DNA of 15,150 nucleotides from JACTOJ01 sp032335695 (GTDB lineage Bacteria > Bacillota > Clostridia > Clostridiales > Clostridiaceae): the NCBI RefSeq assembly GCF_032335695.1, contig NZ_JACTOJ010000047.1, forward strand, positions 1-15,150, given 5' to 3'. The notes beneath the pieces are model-generated. The model was not told the origin of the DNA, ran no database searches, and saw only the letters and a program-made list of their open reading frames with translations. A program made the translations under genes and the position numbers. Shown one piece after another: positions 6,592 through 13,884 of this stretch; within the stretch, counting starts at the first letter, position 1; the number at the start of each line of letters is the position of its first letter.

Positions 6592-7662
6592 TTATCTGTT
6601 ATCTATTATTTTACAAGATATATTTGTTATTTTATGATTCAGATGTTCTGTATCTAAACCATTCCCTAAAGACATATATGTATGTCCATTGCTGGGATCT
6701 ACAAGTTTCGTGGAATTGTAATATATTCTAGGAGTTTTCCATAATAATATTAAAGCCTTTATTAAAGGCATTTGATGATATCTTTCCGGCCAGAGTTTAA
6801 GTATTTCCTTTTTAATCATTGGGTAGTGCTTTGAACTTACTCCAGCAAATAAGTGATGCTCTACATGGTAGGAAAAATTAAAATTAAGTATATCCAGCCA
6901 CTTGGGTACATTTACAGATAAGCTGTTTGCTAGGGGGTCATTTATATCCACTAGTGGATTAAGCCTGTGATTGGTTGATATATAGCTCATAACTATAAAG
7001 TTACCAACATATAGAGGGATTAAATATATAAATATCCATTTGTAGAAACCGATATAGGTTAATAATAGCAACCACATGCTCCAGGGAATAATGAATTCTA
7101 TAATGAAAACTAGTTTTTCGTTTTTAAATTTTCTAAAACAGGTTACTAGCATTCTTAAAGAATGAATGGAGAAAAATATTCCTAGAGAAGCAAAGCTTAC
7201 AAAAGAGCGAAGGTTTTTAGGTAATTTGTAAACTAACTTGAGAAAACCGCTCCTGCAATATTGCTCAAAACTTAGCCAAGCATCTGGATCTTTTGATTCA
7301 TCTTGGGTATGAGCATGATGTATGGTGTTGTGCCATCTAGTCCACAATCTAGGGCCAACACTTAAAAGAGAAAAGCATATACCGCCTAAAATATTTTTTA
7401 GCCAAGGTGTTTTAACCACTGAACCATGAAGAATTTCATGACCTAAAAAACCGAGAGAGGCAAAACAAAAACCTAATAGTAAAGAAATTGCCAGCATAAT
7501 GAAAATATTGTTAATATGTATAATTAAAATCATCCCTGTGACAACCCCAAAGATGTAAGCAAGGCCGCCTAATAATCTTTCAGGTGCCGGCTTATATAAA
7601 TCAATTGTCAGTGCTTTTTTAATTTCCTTAGCATACCAGTTAATATCATGAAGTTCTTTCAT
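6592..7662 (-). CDS. Membrane fatty acid desaturase (acyl-lipid type)
   Basis: Integral membrane di-iron enzyme of 356 residues that would insert a double bond in an acyl chain using O2 and reduced electron carriers. All three histidine boxes are intact: GHEILHG (His75, His79), HNTIHHAH (His111, His115, His116) and HVEHHLF (His266, His269, His270); an extra conserved His lies in TNHRLNP (His232). Hydrophobic pairs lie at about 31-70 and 185-228, which places all boxes on the cytosolic side as in PF00487. The ATG at 7662 follows AAAGGC on the minus strand (7677-7672). It is divergent from a DesK/LnrJ-like kinase gene and has its own promoter with a metalloregulator box. Clostridia normally make unsaturated fatty acids anaerobically, so this O2-dependent enzyme is unexpected. 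Double-bond position and electron donor are unknown. No ferredoxin gene is adjacent. Confidence 0.88.
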   Translation of the reverse strand: MKELHDINWYAKEIKKALTIDLYKPAPERLLGGLAYIFGVVTGMILIIHINNIFIMLAISLLLGFCFASLGFLGHEILHGSVVKTPWLKNILGGICFSLLSVGPRLWTRWHNTIHHAHTQDESKDPDAWLSFEQYCRSGFLKLVYKLPKNLRSFVSFASLGIFFSIHSLRMLVTCFRKFKNEKLVFIIEFIIPWSMWLLLLTYIGFYKWIFIYLIPLYVGNFIVMSYISTNHRLNPLVDINDPLANSLSVNVPKWLDILNFNFSYHVEHHLFAGVSSKHYPMIKKEILKLWPERYHQMPLIKALILLWKTPRIYYNSTKLVDPSNGHTYMSLGNGLDTEHLNHKITNISCKIIDNR

Positions 7663-7754
7663 TTAATTCACGCCTTTCATATTTACCTAGTTAAATCAGA
7701 TATGTATTTCTACAATAAAATATTTTGATAATCAAAGCATTTTTCTATAGAGAT

Positions 7755-7784
7755 ATAATAGCAATAATCATTATCAAATGTCAA
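7755..7784 (-). promoter_or_regulatory. Promoter of the desaturase gene
   Basis: On the minus strand, a perfect TTGACA (7784-7779) and TATTAT (7760-7755) are separated by 18 bp. Transcription would start near 7748, leaving an untranslated leader of about 85 bases. A weaker alternative (TTGATT 7735-7730, TAGAAA 7712-7707, 17-bp spacer) lies closer to the gene. Confidence 0.6.
7762..7776 (-). promoter_or_regulatory. Fur/PerR-type operator in the desaturase promoter spacer
   Basis: The minus strand reads TGATAATGATTATTG. It matches the Fur 7-1-7 consensus (TGATAATnATTATCA) at 12 of 14 positions and the PerR consensus (TTATAATnATTATAA) at 11 of 14. It fills the spacer between -35 and -10, the classic place for repression. 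A second, weaker copy (about 10 of 14, centred at 7786) overlaps the -35, giving the visible inverted repeat AATAATCATT / AATGATTATT (7763-7772, 7783-7792). Which metalloregulator binds cannot be decided from sequence. Confidence 0.6.
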
Positions 7785-7846
7785 TGATTATTTTTTAATT
7801 ATTAATATCGATATACTTCAAAATATAGCCAAGTTATATTATTTTA

Positions 7847-7875
7847 TTGATGATTTAGGGAAATTACTGTAAAAT
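7847..7875 (+). promoter_or_regulatory. Promoter of the two-component system
   Basis: TTGATG (7847-7852) and TAAAAT (7870-7875) are 17 bp apart and 37 bp before the kinase start codon. This promoter is separate from the desaturase promoter, and the metalloregulator boxes lie about 60-85 bp upstream of it. Confidence 0.55.
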
Positions 7876-7912
7876 TTAGATTGAATTAATATTTGTAATT
7901 GGAGATGGATAA

Positions 7913-9085
7913 ATGTACAAAAAAATTCAACGTGAAAAATATATGATTTGCCTTAGATACATGTATATATTTACTTTTATACTGTATTTTATAAGTGAAT
8001 ATAACAGAATAAATAATTTAGTGTTAATAGCTTTGTTAATATATATAATAAACAATCAAGTACGATATTTTATTCTTCCTAAAAAGCAGATATACGGCTC
8101 TATATCAATAATTTTAGACTTAGTGATGTCTTATTATATTTATCCTTTTGGAGAAATATTCGGAGTACTTATTTTTATTCCAGCATTGATAGATATAGCT
8201 TATGAATATAAGATATATTATTCAGTTCTATACATTCTGTCAGCTGAAATACTAGTAGCTATAAAAGGTAACTTCAGCATGATGATTCTGCTGTTCATAA
8301 CCTCTCTTCCCATATTTTTGCTTATGATAAGGGTAAAGGAAGAGGAATATAGAAAAATTAATGCTCAGCATCTATATGATGTATTAAGAGAAAAGGAAGA
8401 GGAGCTTAAAAAAGCAAATGAGGAATTGGAATCATATGCTAGTACTATAGAAGAGATTGCAGTACTTAGAGAAAGAAATAGAATATCTAGAGAAATACAT
8501 GATAGCGTGGGACATGCATTGTCAACTATGATTATACAGCTTAGAGGTATAGATAAAATTATTAGAAAAGATAGTGAAAAGGCTTCAAAGCTTTGTATAG
8601 AGCTGGCAGATTTTGCAAAAGAGAGCATGGAAAGCGTGAGAGCAGCAGTAAGAGCTATGAAGCCTAGAGAACTTGAAGAATATGAAGGGATAATTGCGGT
8701 ATCTGAAATGATTAAAAATTTTCAAAAGCTTAGCGGAATAGAAGTTAACCTAAGGGTATCAGATAATGTATGGAAGCTTAATTCAGATCAGACCATGGCT
8801 ATATATAGAATTATACAGGAATTTTTATCAAATTCCTTAAGGCACGGTAAAGCTAGCAGAGTTAATATATTTTTGAATTTTCTACAAGATGGCATAAGAT
8901 TGCATTTAAAAGATGATGGTACGGGAGCTGAAAATTTTAGTGAAGGTGTAGGACTTAGGAGCATAAGGGAGAGGCTTTCCAGCTGGGGAGGAAGCATGCA
9001 GTATTTTACCAAGCCAGGTAAAGGCTTTGAGCTTGCAGCTTATATGGATAAAGGAAAATTGAGTTTGGATGGTATAGGGGGATAA
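7913..9085 (+). CDS. NarL-family sensor histidine kinase (LnrJ/DesK-like)
   Basis: Membrane sensor kinase of 390 residues. Residues 10-140 hold five or six hydrophobic segments with very short loops, so there is no extracellular sensing domain and the signal is probably felt in the membrane. Residues 140-185 are a charged coiled coil (EEEYRK...LREKEEELKKANEELES). The HisKA_3 dimerisation motif is REIHDSVGHAL with the phosphorylated His196. The HATPase domain shows the N-box Asn307 (EFLSNSLRHG), the KDDGTG box (Asp334/335) and GVGLRSIRERL. A GGAGATGG ribosome binding site precedes the ATG. The stop is 2 bp before the regulator start, so the two are translationally coupled partners. Size and topology fit both B. 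subtilis LnrJ (with an ABC exporter) and DesK (with a desaturase), and both kinds of target gene flank it here. Confidence 0.9.
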   Translation: MYKKIQREKYMICLRYMYIFTFILYFISEYNRINNLVLIALLIYIINNQVRYFILPKKQIYGSISIILDLVMSYYIYPFGEIFGVLIFIPALIDIAYEYKIYYSVLYILSAEILVAIKGNFSMMILLFITSLPIFLLMIRVKEEEYRKINAQHLYDVLREKEEELKKANEELESYASTIEEIAVLRERNRISREIHDSVGHALSTMIIQLRGIDKIIRKDSEKASKLCIELADFAKESMESVRAAVRAMKPRELEEYEGIIAVSEMIKNFQKLSGIEVNLRVSDNVWKLNSDQTMAIYRIIQEFLSNSLRHGKASRVNIFLNFLQDGIRLHLKDDGTGAENFSEGVGLRSIRERLSSWGGSMQYFTKPGKGFELAAYMDKGKLSLDGIGG

Positions 9086-9087
9086 AA

Positions 9088-9732
9088 ATGAATAAAATAA
9101 AACTTGCTATTGTAGATGATGAGAAATTAATAAGAGAAGGGCTCAAGATGATATTGTCTACTTATGAAGATATAGAAGTGGTAGGGCTTTGTGAAGATGG
9201 AAGAAAAGCTTATGAATTTTGTAAAAATAATTCAGTAGATGTGGTGCTTATGGACATAAGAATGCCAGAGTGTGACGGGGTGCTGGGAACTAAGCTTATA
9301 AAGGAAGAAAATGAGAATATAAAAGTGCTTATACTTACTACCTTTAAGGATGGGAGCTATATAGACGAAGCCTTAAAAGGGGGAGCTTCAGGGTATCTTT
9401 TGAAAGATAGCTCTGATGAATTAATATACGGAGGAATAAAAGCAGCTTTTGGAGGGAATGTAGTAGTCCATCCAGATATATTAAATAAGCTTATGGTAAA
9501 GGAAAATGAAGGCTTTTCTGAAGATATTCAAAGCAGAACAGGGCTTACAGACAGAGAGATAGTAATAATTCAAGAAATAGCCAATGGACTAACTAATAAA
9601 GAAATAGCGGAAAAGATGTTCTTAACTGAGGGAACCATAAAGAATAACATAACTGCCATATTGTCAAAATTATACCTTAGAGATAGAACTCAGATAGCAA
9701 TCTACGCCTTTAAAAATAATTTAGTAAGTTGA
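9088..9732 (+). CDS. NarL/FixJ-family response regulator (LnrK/DesR-like)
   Basis: DNA-binding partner of the preceding kinase, 214 residues. The receiver domain (1-120) has the acidic pair Asp10-Asp11, the phosphorylated Asp56 in VVLMDIRMPE, the conserved Thr84 (LILTTF) and Lys106 (LLKDSS). The LuxR-type helix-turn-helix begins near Leu153 (LTDREIVIIQEIANG) and continues through NKEIAEKMFLTEGTIKNN, where the recognition helix lies. It is cotranscribed with the kinase. Likely targets are the twin TGAC boxes before the ABC operon at 11806 and possibly the surface-protein promoter. Nothing in the protein is degenerate. Confidence 0.92.
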   Translation: MNKIKLAIVDDEKLIREGLKMILSTYEDIEVVGLCEDGRKAYEFCKNNSVDVVLMDIRMPECDGVLGTKLIKEENENIKVLILTTFKDGSYIDEALKGGASGYLLKDSSDELIYGGIKAAFGGNVVVHPDILNKLMVKENEGFSEDIQSRTGLTDREIVIIQEIANGLTNKEIAEKMFLTEGTIKNNITAILSKLYLRDRTQIAIYAFKNNLVS

Positions 9733-9741
9733 CTATATAAA

Positions 9742-9801
9742 ACTATTTCAGTTTGATGTCGACAAATGTTGAAATAACGAATATGAAAAAGCTGGAATAG
9801 T
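9742..9801 (+). promoter_or_regulatory. Overlapping inverted repeats before the surface-protein gene
   Basis: TATTTCA (9744-9750) can pair with TGAAATA (9770-9776), helped by an inner TTTG/CAAA. ACTATTTCAG (9742-9751) can instead pair with CTGGAATAGT (9792-9801), with 9 of 10 bases matching. The two pairings exclude each other. There is also a TGTCGACA palindrome at 9757-9764. There is no T-run, so a simple terminator is unlikely; an operator or an RNA switch is possible. Confidence 0.3.
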
Positions 9802-9829
9802 CCATTAGCCTGTAGTATATTTTAAATAT

Positions 9830-9838
9830 TGCTATAAA
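9830..9838 (+). promoter_or_regulatory. Extended -10 of the surface-protein promoter
   Basis: TGCTATAAA gives the TGn element and TATAAA (9833-9838). The -35 area (CTGTAG, 9810-9815) is poor, so an activator may be required. It lies 27 bp before the preferred start codon at 9865. Confidence 0.45.
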
Positions 9839-9864
9839 TAAATTATACAATTAGGGGGATGGAA

Positions 9865-11640
9865 ATGAAAACAAAAAGAAAAGGTCTAAAAATGCTAACT
9901 TTTATTGTAAGTGCATTGATTATTGCACCTATGGGATTATCAGCTAAAGTTGCTAAAGCTGAAGATAATTTGCCTAAATATTTAAATACTACTGTTGGGG
10001 GACTTTATGATATTAATATGTATAAGGACAAGGCCTCGTTTGGTGTGTTAGTTGGAGATGATATAAAAAACACAAAATATCAATTGTTTTATTCTGATCA
10101 TGGAAAAATGAACGTATTATATACTGGAACGGACATAGAAACTAGATCAGCAAAAGATAATATGGTAAATTTATTGTGCTATGATGAGGGCTCGTATTAT
10201 TCCTTAGATCTTAATGATGGAAAAATGATTAATAAGAGTGAAGATTATAAAAAAATTGCGGATAAAGTAAAGGAAAAATACAATAGGGTTAATGATGGAA
10301 TTCTATGTTACGAAATGTCTGATAACTGGTATAGATATTCTATGGAAGACAATTATGGCTATGTAACTCCTAATGGAGTAGTTGTTGAAAATCTTTCCTA
10401 CTTTTCAACTAAGGAGTTTGTATCCGATGGAAAACTCTATGAGTATGCAACATTTCATGAGATGGACGAATCACAAAATTTGCATGAAAAATATTATATA
10501 ACACAAATAGATGTAAATGGTAATGTAAATAAATACACAGCTAATTTTGATATTCCTTTTGAGACAGAAATAGTGGCGCTTAAGATCAGTGGAAATAGCG
10601 GAGAAATGATTACAAGGAATGAAAAAGATAACAATAAATATAATATTATAAGTATAGATTTAAAGGATAATAAGCTTATAGCCGAAAATACAGTAGTAGC
10701 AAATGGTAACAATGAGTATGCTTCTGTAGATCATAATGGAAATTTATGGCAAGTACATGATGGAATCGTAGAAAAATTTGAAAACGGAAAATGGATAGGC
10801 AAATATGAAGTAAATAATGATATGGATTCAATAAAAGCATATGATGATGATAATATTATTGTATATGTTTCTAATAGAAGTTCAAAGCCAGCAATATATA
10901 CCATCATAAACAATGCAGCTGTTATAGCTCCACAGCAACCAAAAACACCTAATGTGCAAATAAATTCAATACAAAATGGTGTATTGCCTATTACGGTAAA
11001 TTCAGTGAATAAAGATGCAGAAAATATTGTTGATGCAGCTAATTCTACAGGTTTCAATGATGTGGAATTAACTATAGCATCTGGGAAAGACGTGAAAAAT
11101 GGTACTGGCTCTTTAACTGTAAAAGCTGGAGCTAATACAGTAATAAAGCTTCCTTTCTCAGCAATAGATGCTAGTTTGTTAACAGATACAGCTAAGATAG
11201 TATTGAAAGCAACTTCATTAACAGACAGCGATATTCTCAAGGGATTGAAGGATGTAAAAAAAGTATTTGAATTCGATTTAAGTGTAGTGGATGGTGCTAA
11301 AACTACAGCTATTCATAATTTTGCTAATGGAACCGCCGAGATATCTTTAAACTTAAGCGATGAGGACTTAAAGGGATTAAACAAAAGTAATTTAGCAGTA
11401 TTTTATTATAACGAAAGCACAAAACAGTTTGAACAGATGGATACAACAGTTAATGGAAACACTATAACCTTCAAAACTCCACATTTTAGCCAATACGTTG
11501 TGGCTGAAAAATCATCTACTAATTCGAAACTTCCACAAACAGGAGCTATTATAGATAGTACTGTTCTTGAAGCAACAGGATTAATATTTGTATTAGCAGG
11601 ATGTTTAATCCTAGTTGTTGGTAGAAAAAAAGTAAATTAA
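9865..11640 (+). CDS. LPXTG-anchored surface protein with probable beta-propeller ectodomain
   Basis: Sortase-anchored cell-wall protein of 591 residues. A Sec signal peptide (KTKRK, hydrophobic LTFIVSALIIA) ends near Ala32 (KVAKA). Residues 35-355 consist of short strand-rich repeats with Asp/Gly/Asn turns and recurring G-K-hydrophobic motifs, which suggest a beta-propeller; I do not recognise a named domain. Residues 370-545 resemble the C-terminal module found in other clostridial LPXTG proteins, with VVDGAKTTAIHNFANGTA and YYNESTKQFEQM. The sorting signal is LPQTG (556-560), then a hydrophobic stretch and RKKVN. The ATG at 9865 is 6 bp after GGGGG (9854-9858); the ATG at 9859 touches the G-run and is less likely. 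A strong terminator follows. The gene sits between a two-component system and its probable exporter operon, but no sortase gene is in the window. Role unknown: shielding, binding or sensing. Confidence 0.82.
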   Translation: MKTKRKGLKMLTFIVSALIIAPMGLSAKVAKAEDNLPKYLNTTVGGLYDINMYKDKASFGVLVGDDIKNTKYQLFYSDHGKMNVLYTGTDIETRSAKDNMVNLLCYDEGSYYSLDLNDGKMINKSEDYKKIADKVKEKYNRVNDGILCYEMSDNWYRYSMEDNYGYVTPNGVVVENLSYFSTKEFVSDGKLYEYATFHEMDESQNLHEKYYITQIDVNGNVNKYTANFDIPFETEIVALKISGNSGEMITRNEKDNNKYNIISIDLKDNKLIAENTVVANGNNEYASVDHNGNLWQVHDGIVEKFENGKWIGKYEVNNDMDSIKAYDDDNIIVYVSNRSSKPAIYTIINNAAVIAPQQPKTPNVQINSIQNGVLPITVNSVNKDAENIVDAANSTGFNDVELTIASGKDVKNGTGSLTVKAGANTVIKLPFSAIDASLLTDTAKIVLKATSLTDSDILKGLKDVKKVFEFDLSVVDGAKTTAIHNFANGTAEISLNLSDEDLKGLNKSNLAVFYYNESTKQFEQMDTTVNGNTITFKTPHFSQYVVAEKSSTNSKLPQTGAIIDSTVLEATGLIFVLAGCLILVVGRKKVN

Positions 11641-11654
11641 TAAAGAAAAAAGTT

Positions 11655-11698
11655 TAACCAATGGCATCTTAATATTTAAATGCCATTGGTTATTTTTT
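11655..11698 (+). terminator. Intrinsic terminator of the surface-protein gene
   Basis: A perfect 13-bp stem (TAACCAATGGCAT, 11655-11667, with 11680-11692) and a 12-base loop are followed by TTTTTT. The terminator isolates the ABC operon, which therefore needs its own promoter. Confidence 0.9.
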
Positions 11699-11709
11699 AT
11701 GCTTTTATT

Positions 11710-11747
11710 AATGACTTAAGTCATTTTATATAATGACCTAGGGTAAT
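11710..11747. promoter_or_regulatory. Twin TGAC boxes, probable response-regulator operators
   Basis: Box 1 is a perfect 16-bp palindrome, AATGACTTAAGTCATT (11710-11725). Box 2, AATGACCTAGGGTAAT (11732-11747), shares the first half and keeps a CCTAGG core. Their centres are 22 bp apart, two helical turns, and box 2 ends where the weak -35 begins. Palindromes of the ACT-n-AGT kind are known for VraR/LiaR-type NarL-family regulators (recalled), and such a regulator is encoded 2 kb upstream. Confidence 0.6.
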
Positions 11748-11775
11748 AGGTATAACTAAAAAAATATTCTATAAT
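11747..11775 (+). promoter_or_regulatory. Promoter of the ABC exporter operon, weak -35
   Basis: A perfect TATAAT lies at 11770-11775. The position 17 bp upstream (11747-11752) reads TAGGTA, only three of six for a -35. Together with the adjacent twin boxes this suggests activator-dependent transcription. The start codon is 31 bp downstream of the -10. Confidence 0.6.
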
Positions 11776-11805
11776 TAAAACATCAAGTGACAGGGGGAAT
11801 AAATA

Positions 11806-12750
11806 ATGAAGTATATAGATATAAAAAACCTTACAAAGAGATTTAACGATAAATTGGTATTAGATTATATTTCACTTCATGTGGATAAAGGGGAAATATT
11901 TGGATTGCTTGGACCTAATGGAGCTGGAAAATCAACTCTTATAAATCTTATGGTTGGGCTTTTGAAATATGATAAGGGAGAAATAATTATTGGAGGCTCT
12001 GAAGTATCCAAGGAACCTTTAAAGGTAAAAGAAAAGTTAGGATTGGTTCCACAGGAAATAGCTCTTTTCGATAGCTTAAATGCAAAGGATAATCTTGAAT
12101 ACTGGGGAGGTCTTTATGGTCTTAGAGGAAAGCTTTTGAAAGAAAGGATAGAAGAAGCTTTAGAAATTTCGGCATTAAAAGATCACATTAAAAAACCTGT
12201 AAAAGATTATTCTGGAGGCATGAAAAGAAGATTAAATATAGCAGCAGCAATGCTTCATCATCCAGAAGTCCTAATAATGGACGAACCTACTGTAGGAGTT
12301 GATCCACAATCAAGAAATCATATATTCGAGGTAGTTAAAAACATGAATAGACAATATGATACCACAGTGATATATACTTCTCACTACATGGAAGAGGTAG
12401 AGACTCTCTGTAATAATGTATATATTATGGATCTTGGTAAAGAGGTGGCCTATGGAAGCAAAGAAGAGCTTAAGAGAATGATTAAAAGTGATAAGGTCAT
12501 TGAAATAAAGGGTCAGGGAGATTTGAAGAAGTTGATGCTTAATATTAGAACCTTAGAAGGAGTTAAAGGTACTGAGTGGGTTGAGGAAAATATTAAAATA
12601 GTGGCGAGTGAGAAGGTAACTTTAAATGAGATACTTAATGAAGCTTTAAAGGAAGGAGTTCAAGTTACGAGTATAAATGTAAAAGAACCAACTTTGGAGG
12701 AAGTATTTTTAACCTTTACTGGCAAAAAACTTAGGGATGAGGAGGCATAA
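11806..12750 (+). CDS. ABC exporter ATP-binding protein (LnrL/DrrA-like)
   Basis: Cytosolic ATPase subunit of 314 residues that would power the two permeases encoded downstream. All motifs are present: Walker A GPNGAGKST (Gly36-Thr44, Lys42), Q-loop in VPQEIALFD, signature SGGMKRR from Ser136, Walker B VLIMDEPT (Asp159, catalytic Glu160) and the H-loop His193 in TSHYME. After residue 220 comes the C-terminal extension typical of DrrA/CcmA-type drug-export ATPases. The ribosome binding site is GGGGGA. Its stop is 2 bp before the first permease start, so the three genes are coupled. Together with the NarL-type two-component system upstream, the set resembles B. subtilis LnrJK-LnrLMN, which protects against linearmycin-like lipid antibiotics. 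The transported substrate here is unknown. Confidence 0.9.
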   Translation: MKYIDIKNLTKRFNDKLVLDYISLHVDKGEIFGLLGPNGAGKSTLINLMVGLLKYDKGEIIIGGSEVSKEPLKVKEKLGLVPQEIALFDSLNAKDNLEYWGGLYGLRGKLLKERIEEALEISALKDHIKKPVKDYSGGMKRRLNIAAAMLHHPEVLIMDEPTVGVDPQSRNHIFEVVKNMNRQYDTTVIYTSHYMEEVETLCNNVYIMDLGKEVAYGSKEELKRMIKSDKVIEIKGQGDLKKLMLNIRTLEGVKGTEWVEENIKIVASEKVTLNEILNEALKEGVQVTSINVKEPTLEEVFLTFTGKKLRDEEA

Positions 12751-12752
12751 AA

Positions 12753-13883
12753 ATGAAGGTTTTACCTCATATAAAGAAAAATTTGATGTGCTTTTTATGG
12801 CAAGGAAAAATAATAATTTTATGCTGCTTGATTTTTCCTATGATAATGGCGTATATGTACGGAACAATGCAAAAGAGTGAATTTGACGGTAAAAGTAACT
12901 TTAAAGCTGTAAAAGTAGAATTTAAATATGATAAAGCTTCTGACAAAGGAAAAGTGCTGGATACAATTTTAAAACAAGACAAAGTAAAGAGTTTTATCAC
13001 AGAGGTAAGTAGTGATGCACAATGCAGTGTAACTATAAATAGTGATTTTACTGAATTCAATATAAAAAAGTTAATTGGAACGGATAACAATGTAGAATTA
13101 GTAAGAAATTTCATGCAGACTTTCAGTGAAAATATTGACCAATATGAGATAGTATCAAGTAATGTAAATAAATTAAATATTAGTCAGAATGAAAAACAAA
13201 AGCTTATAGCTCAATTATTAAATAAACTTCAATCGGGAGATTCTTCAACTATAAAAGAGCAGATTATTGAAGGATATAAGACCATGGGGGCTAGGGAATA
13301 TTACACTCTTTCAATGTTCAGTATGACTTCCATAATGCTTATATTAGCAATTGTTAAAAGCTTTTATAAAGATAGGGAAAATGGAATTTTAAAAAGGGCC
13401 TTTTCAACACCTAATAATAAAGAAAGCTATTTTGCAGGATTTGTTATATATGTATTTATAATATGCTTATTCATAAATTTAGCTTATATTTTCATAAATA
13501 GAACTGCGGGTATAGCTTTTGAAGGAAATACTTTTTCTGTTTTATTAATAGCGTTAATTCAATCTTTAATTCAAGCAGCTGTATCAGGAGTCATTGTGGC
13601 TCTTATAAAGGAAGAATCCATGGTTAATACAATAATGACCTGTATTCTTGTAGTAACAGGCATATTTGGAGGAGTATTCTACAACAGTGACTTTACGGGA
13701 GCCTCTATAATAAAGAATATTTCTAATTTAATGCCTAATTCTCTTATTTTGAATTCTTATAAGAATTTATATATAACTCAAGGAATAAGTGGAGCAGGCA
13801 ATGAAATGATTATAGGAATTTTATTAGCAATAGCATTACTATTTATAAGCATTATAAAGGTTAGAAAAAATTGGGAGGGCTAA
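12753..13883 (+). CDS. ABC-2 type exporter permease, first subunit (LnrM/N-like)
   Basis: Integral membrane subunit of 376 residues. One N-terminal membrane segment (IIILCCLIFPMIMAYMYGT, about 20-38) is followed by an external domain of about 140 residues that is rich in charged and polar residues, then five hydrophobic segments between about 185 and 370. This is the ABC-2 permease layout (one membrane helix, large outside domain, five helices). RENGILKRAFSTP at about 208-220, before the membrane block, matches the cytosolic coupling helix (E-x-G-x-x-x-R) usual in this family. The ribosome binding site GAGGAGG lies inside the end of the ATPase gene. It pairs with the next permease to form a heterodimer, by family analogy. 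Confidence 0.85.
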   Translation: MKVLPHIKKNLMCFLWQGKIIILCCLIFPMIMAYMYGTMQKSEFDGKSNFKAVKVEFKYDKASDKGKVLDTILKQDKVKSFITEVSSDAQCSVTINSDFTEFNIKKLIGTDNNVELVRNFMQTFSENIDQYEIVSSNVNKLNISQNEKQKLIAQLLNKLQSGDSSTIKEQIIEGYKTMGAREYYTLSMFSMTSIMLILAIVKSFYKDRENGILKRAFSTPNNKESYFAGFVIYVFIICLFINLAYIFINRTAGIAFEGNTFSVLLIALIQSLIQAAVSGVIVALIKEESMVNTIMTCILVVTGIFGGVFYNSDFTGASIIKNISNLMPNSLILNSYKNLYITQGISGAGNEMIIGILLAIALLFISIIKVRKNWEG

Positions 13884-13884
13884 A

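Noticed and set aside
7724..7736. TTTGATAATCAAA palindrome as a further Fur site or Rex site
   Set aside because: It holds one TGATAAT half-site only and does not match the Rex consensus; noted as possible extra half-site but not called.
10731..11240. A 169-codon minus-strand open frame
   Set aside because: It lies wholly inside the LPXTG gene, has no ribosome binding site, and its composition is that of a shadow of the sense strand.
11530..11640. Expectation of a dedicated sortase gene near the LPXTG protein
   Set aside because: No frame in the window has the sortase TLxTC motif; a housekeeping sortase elsewhere is sufficient.
12767..13114. A 115-codon minus-strand open frame, hydrophobic
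   Set aside because: It is antisense to the first permease gene; AT-rich coding sequence often gives such Leu/Phe/Ser-rich shadows.
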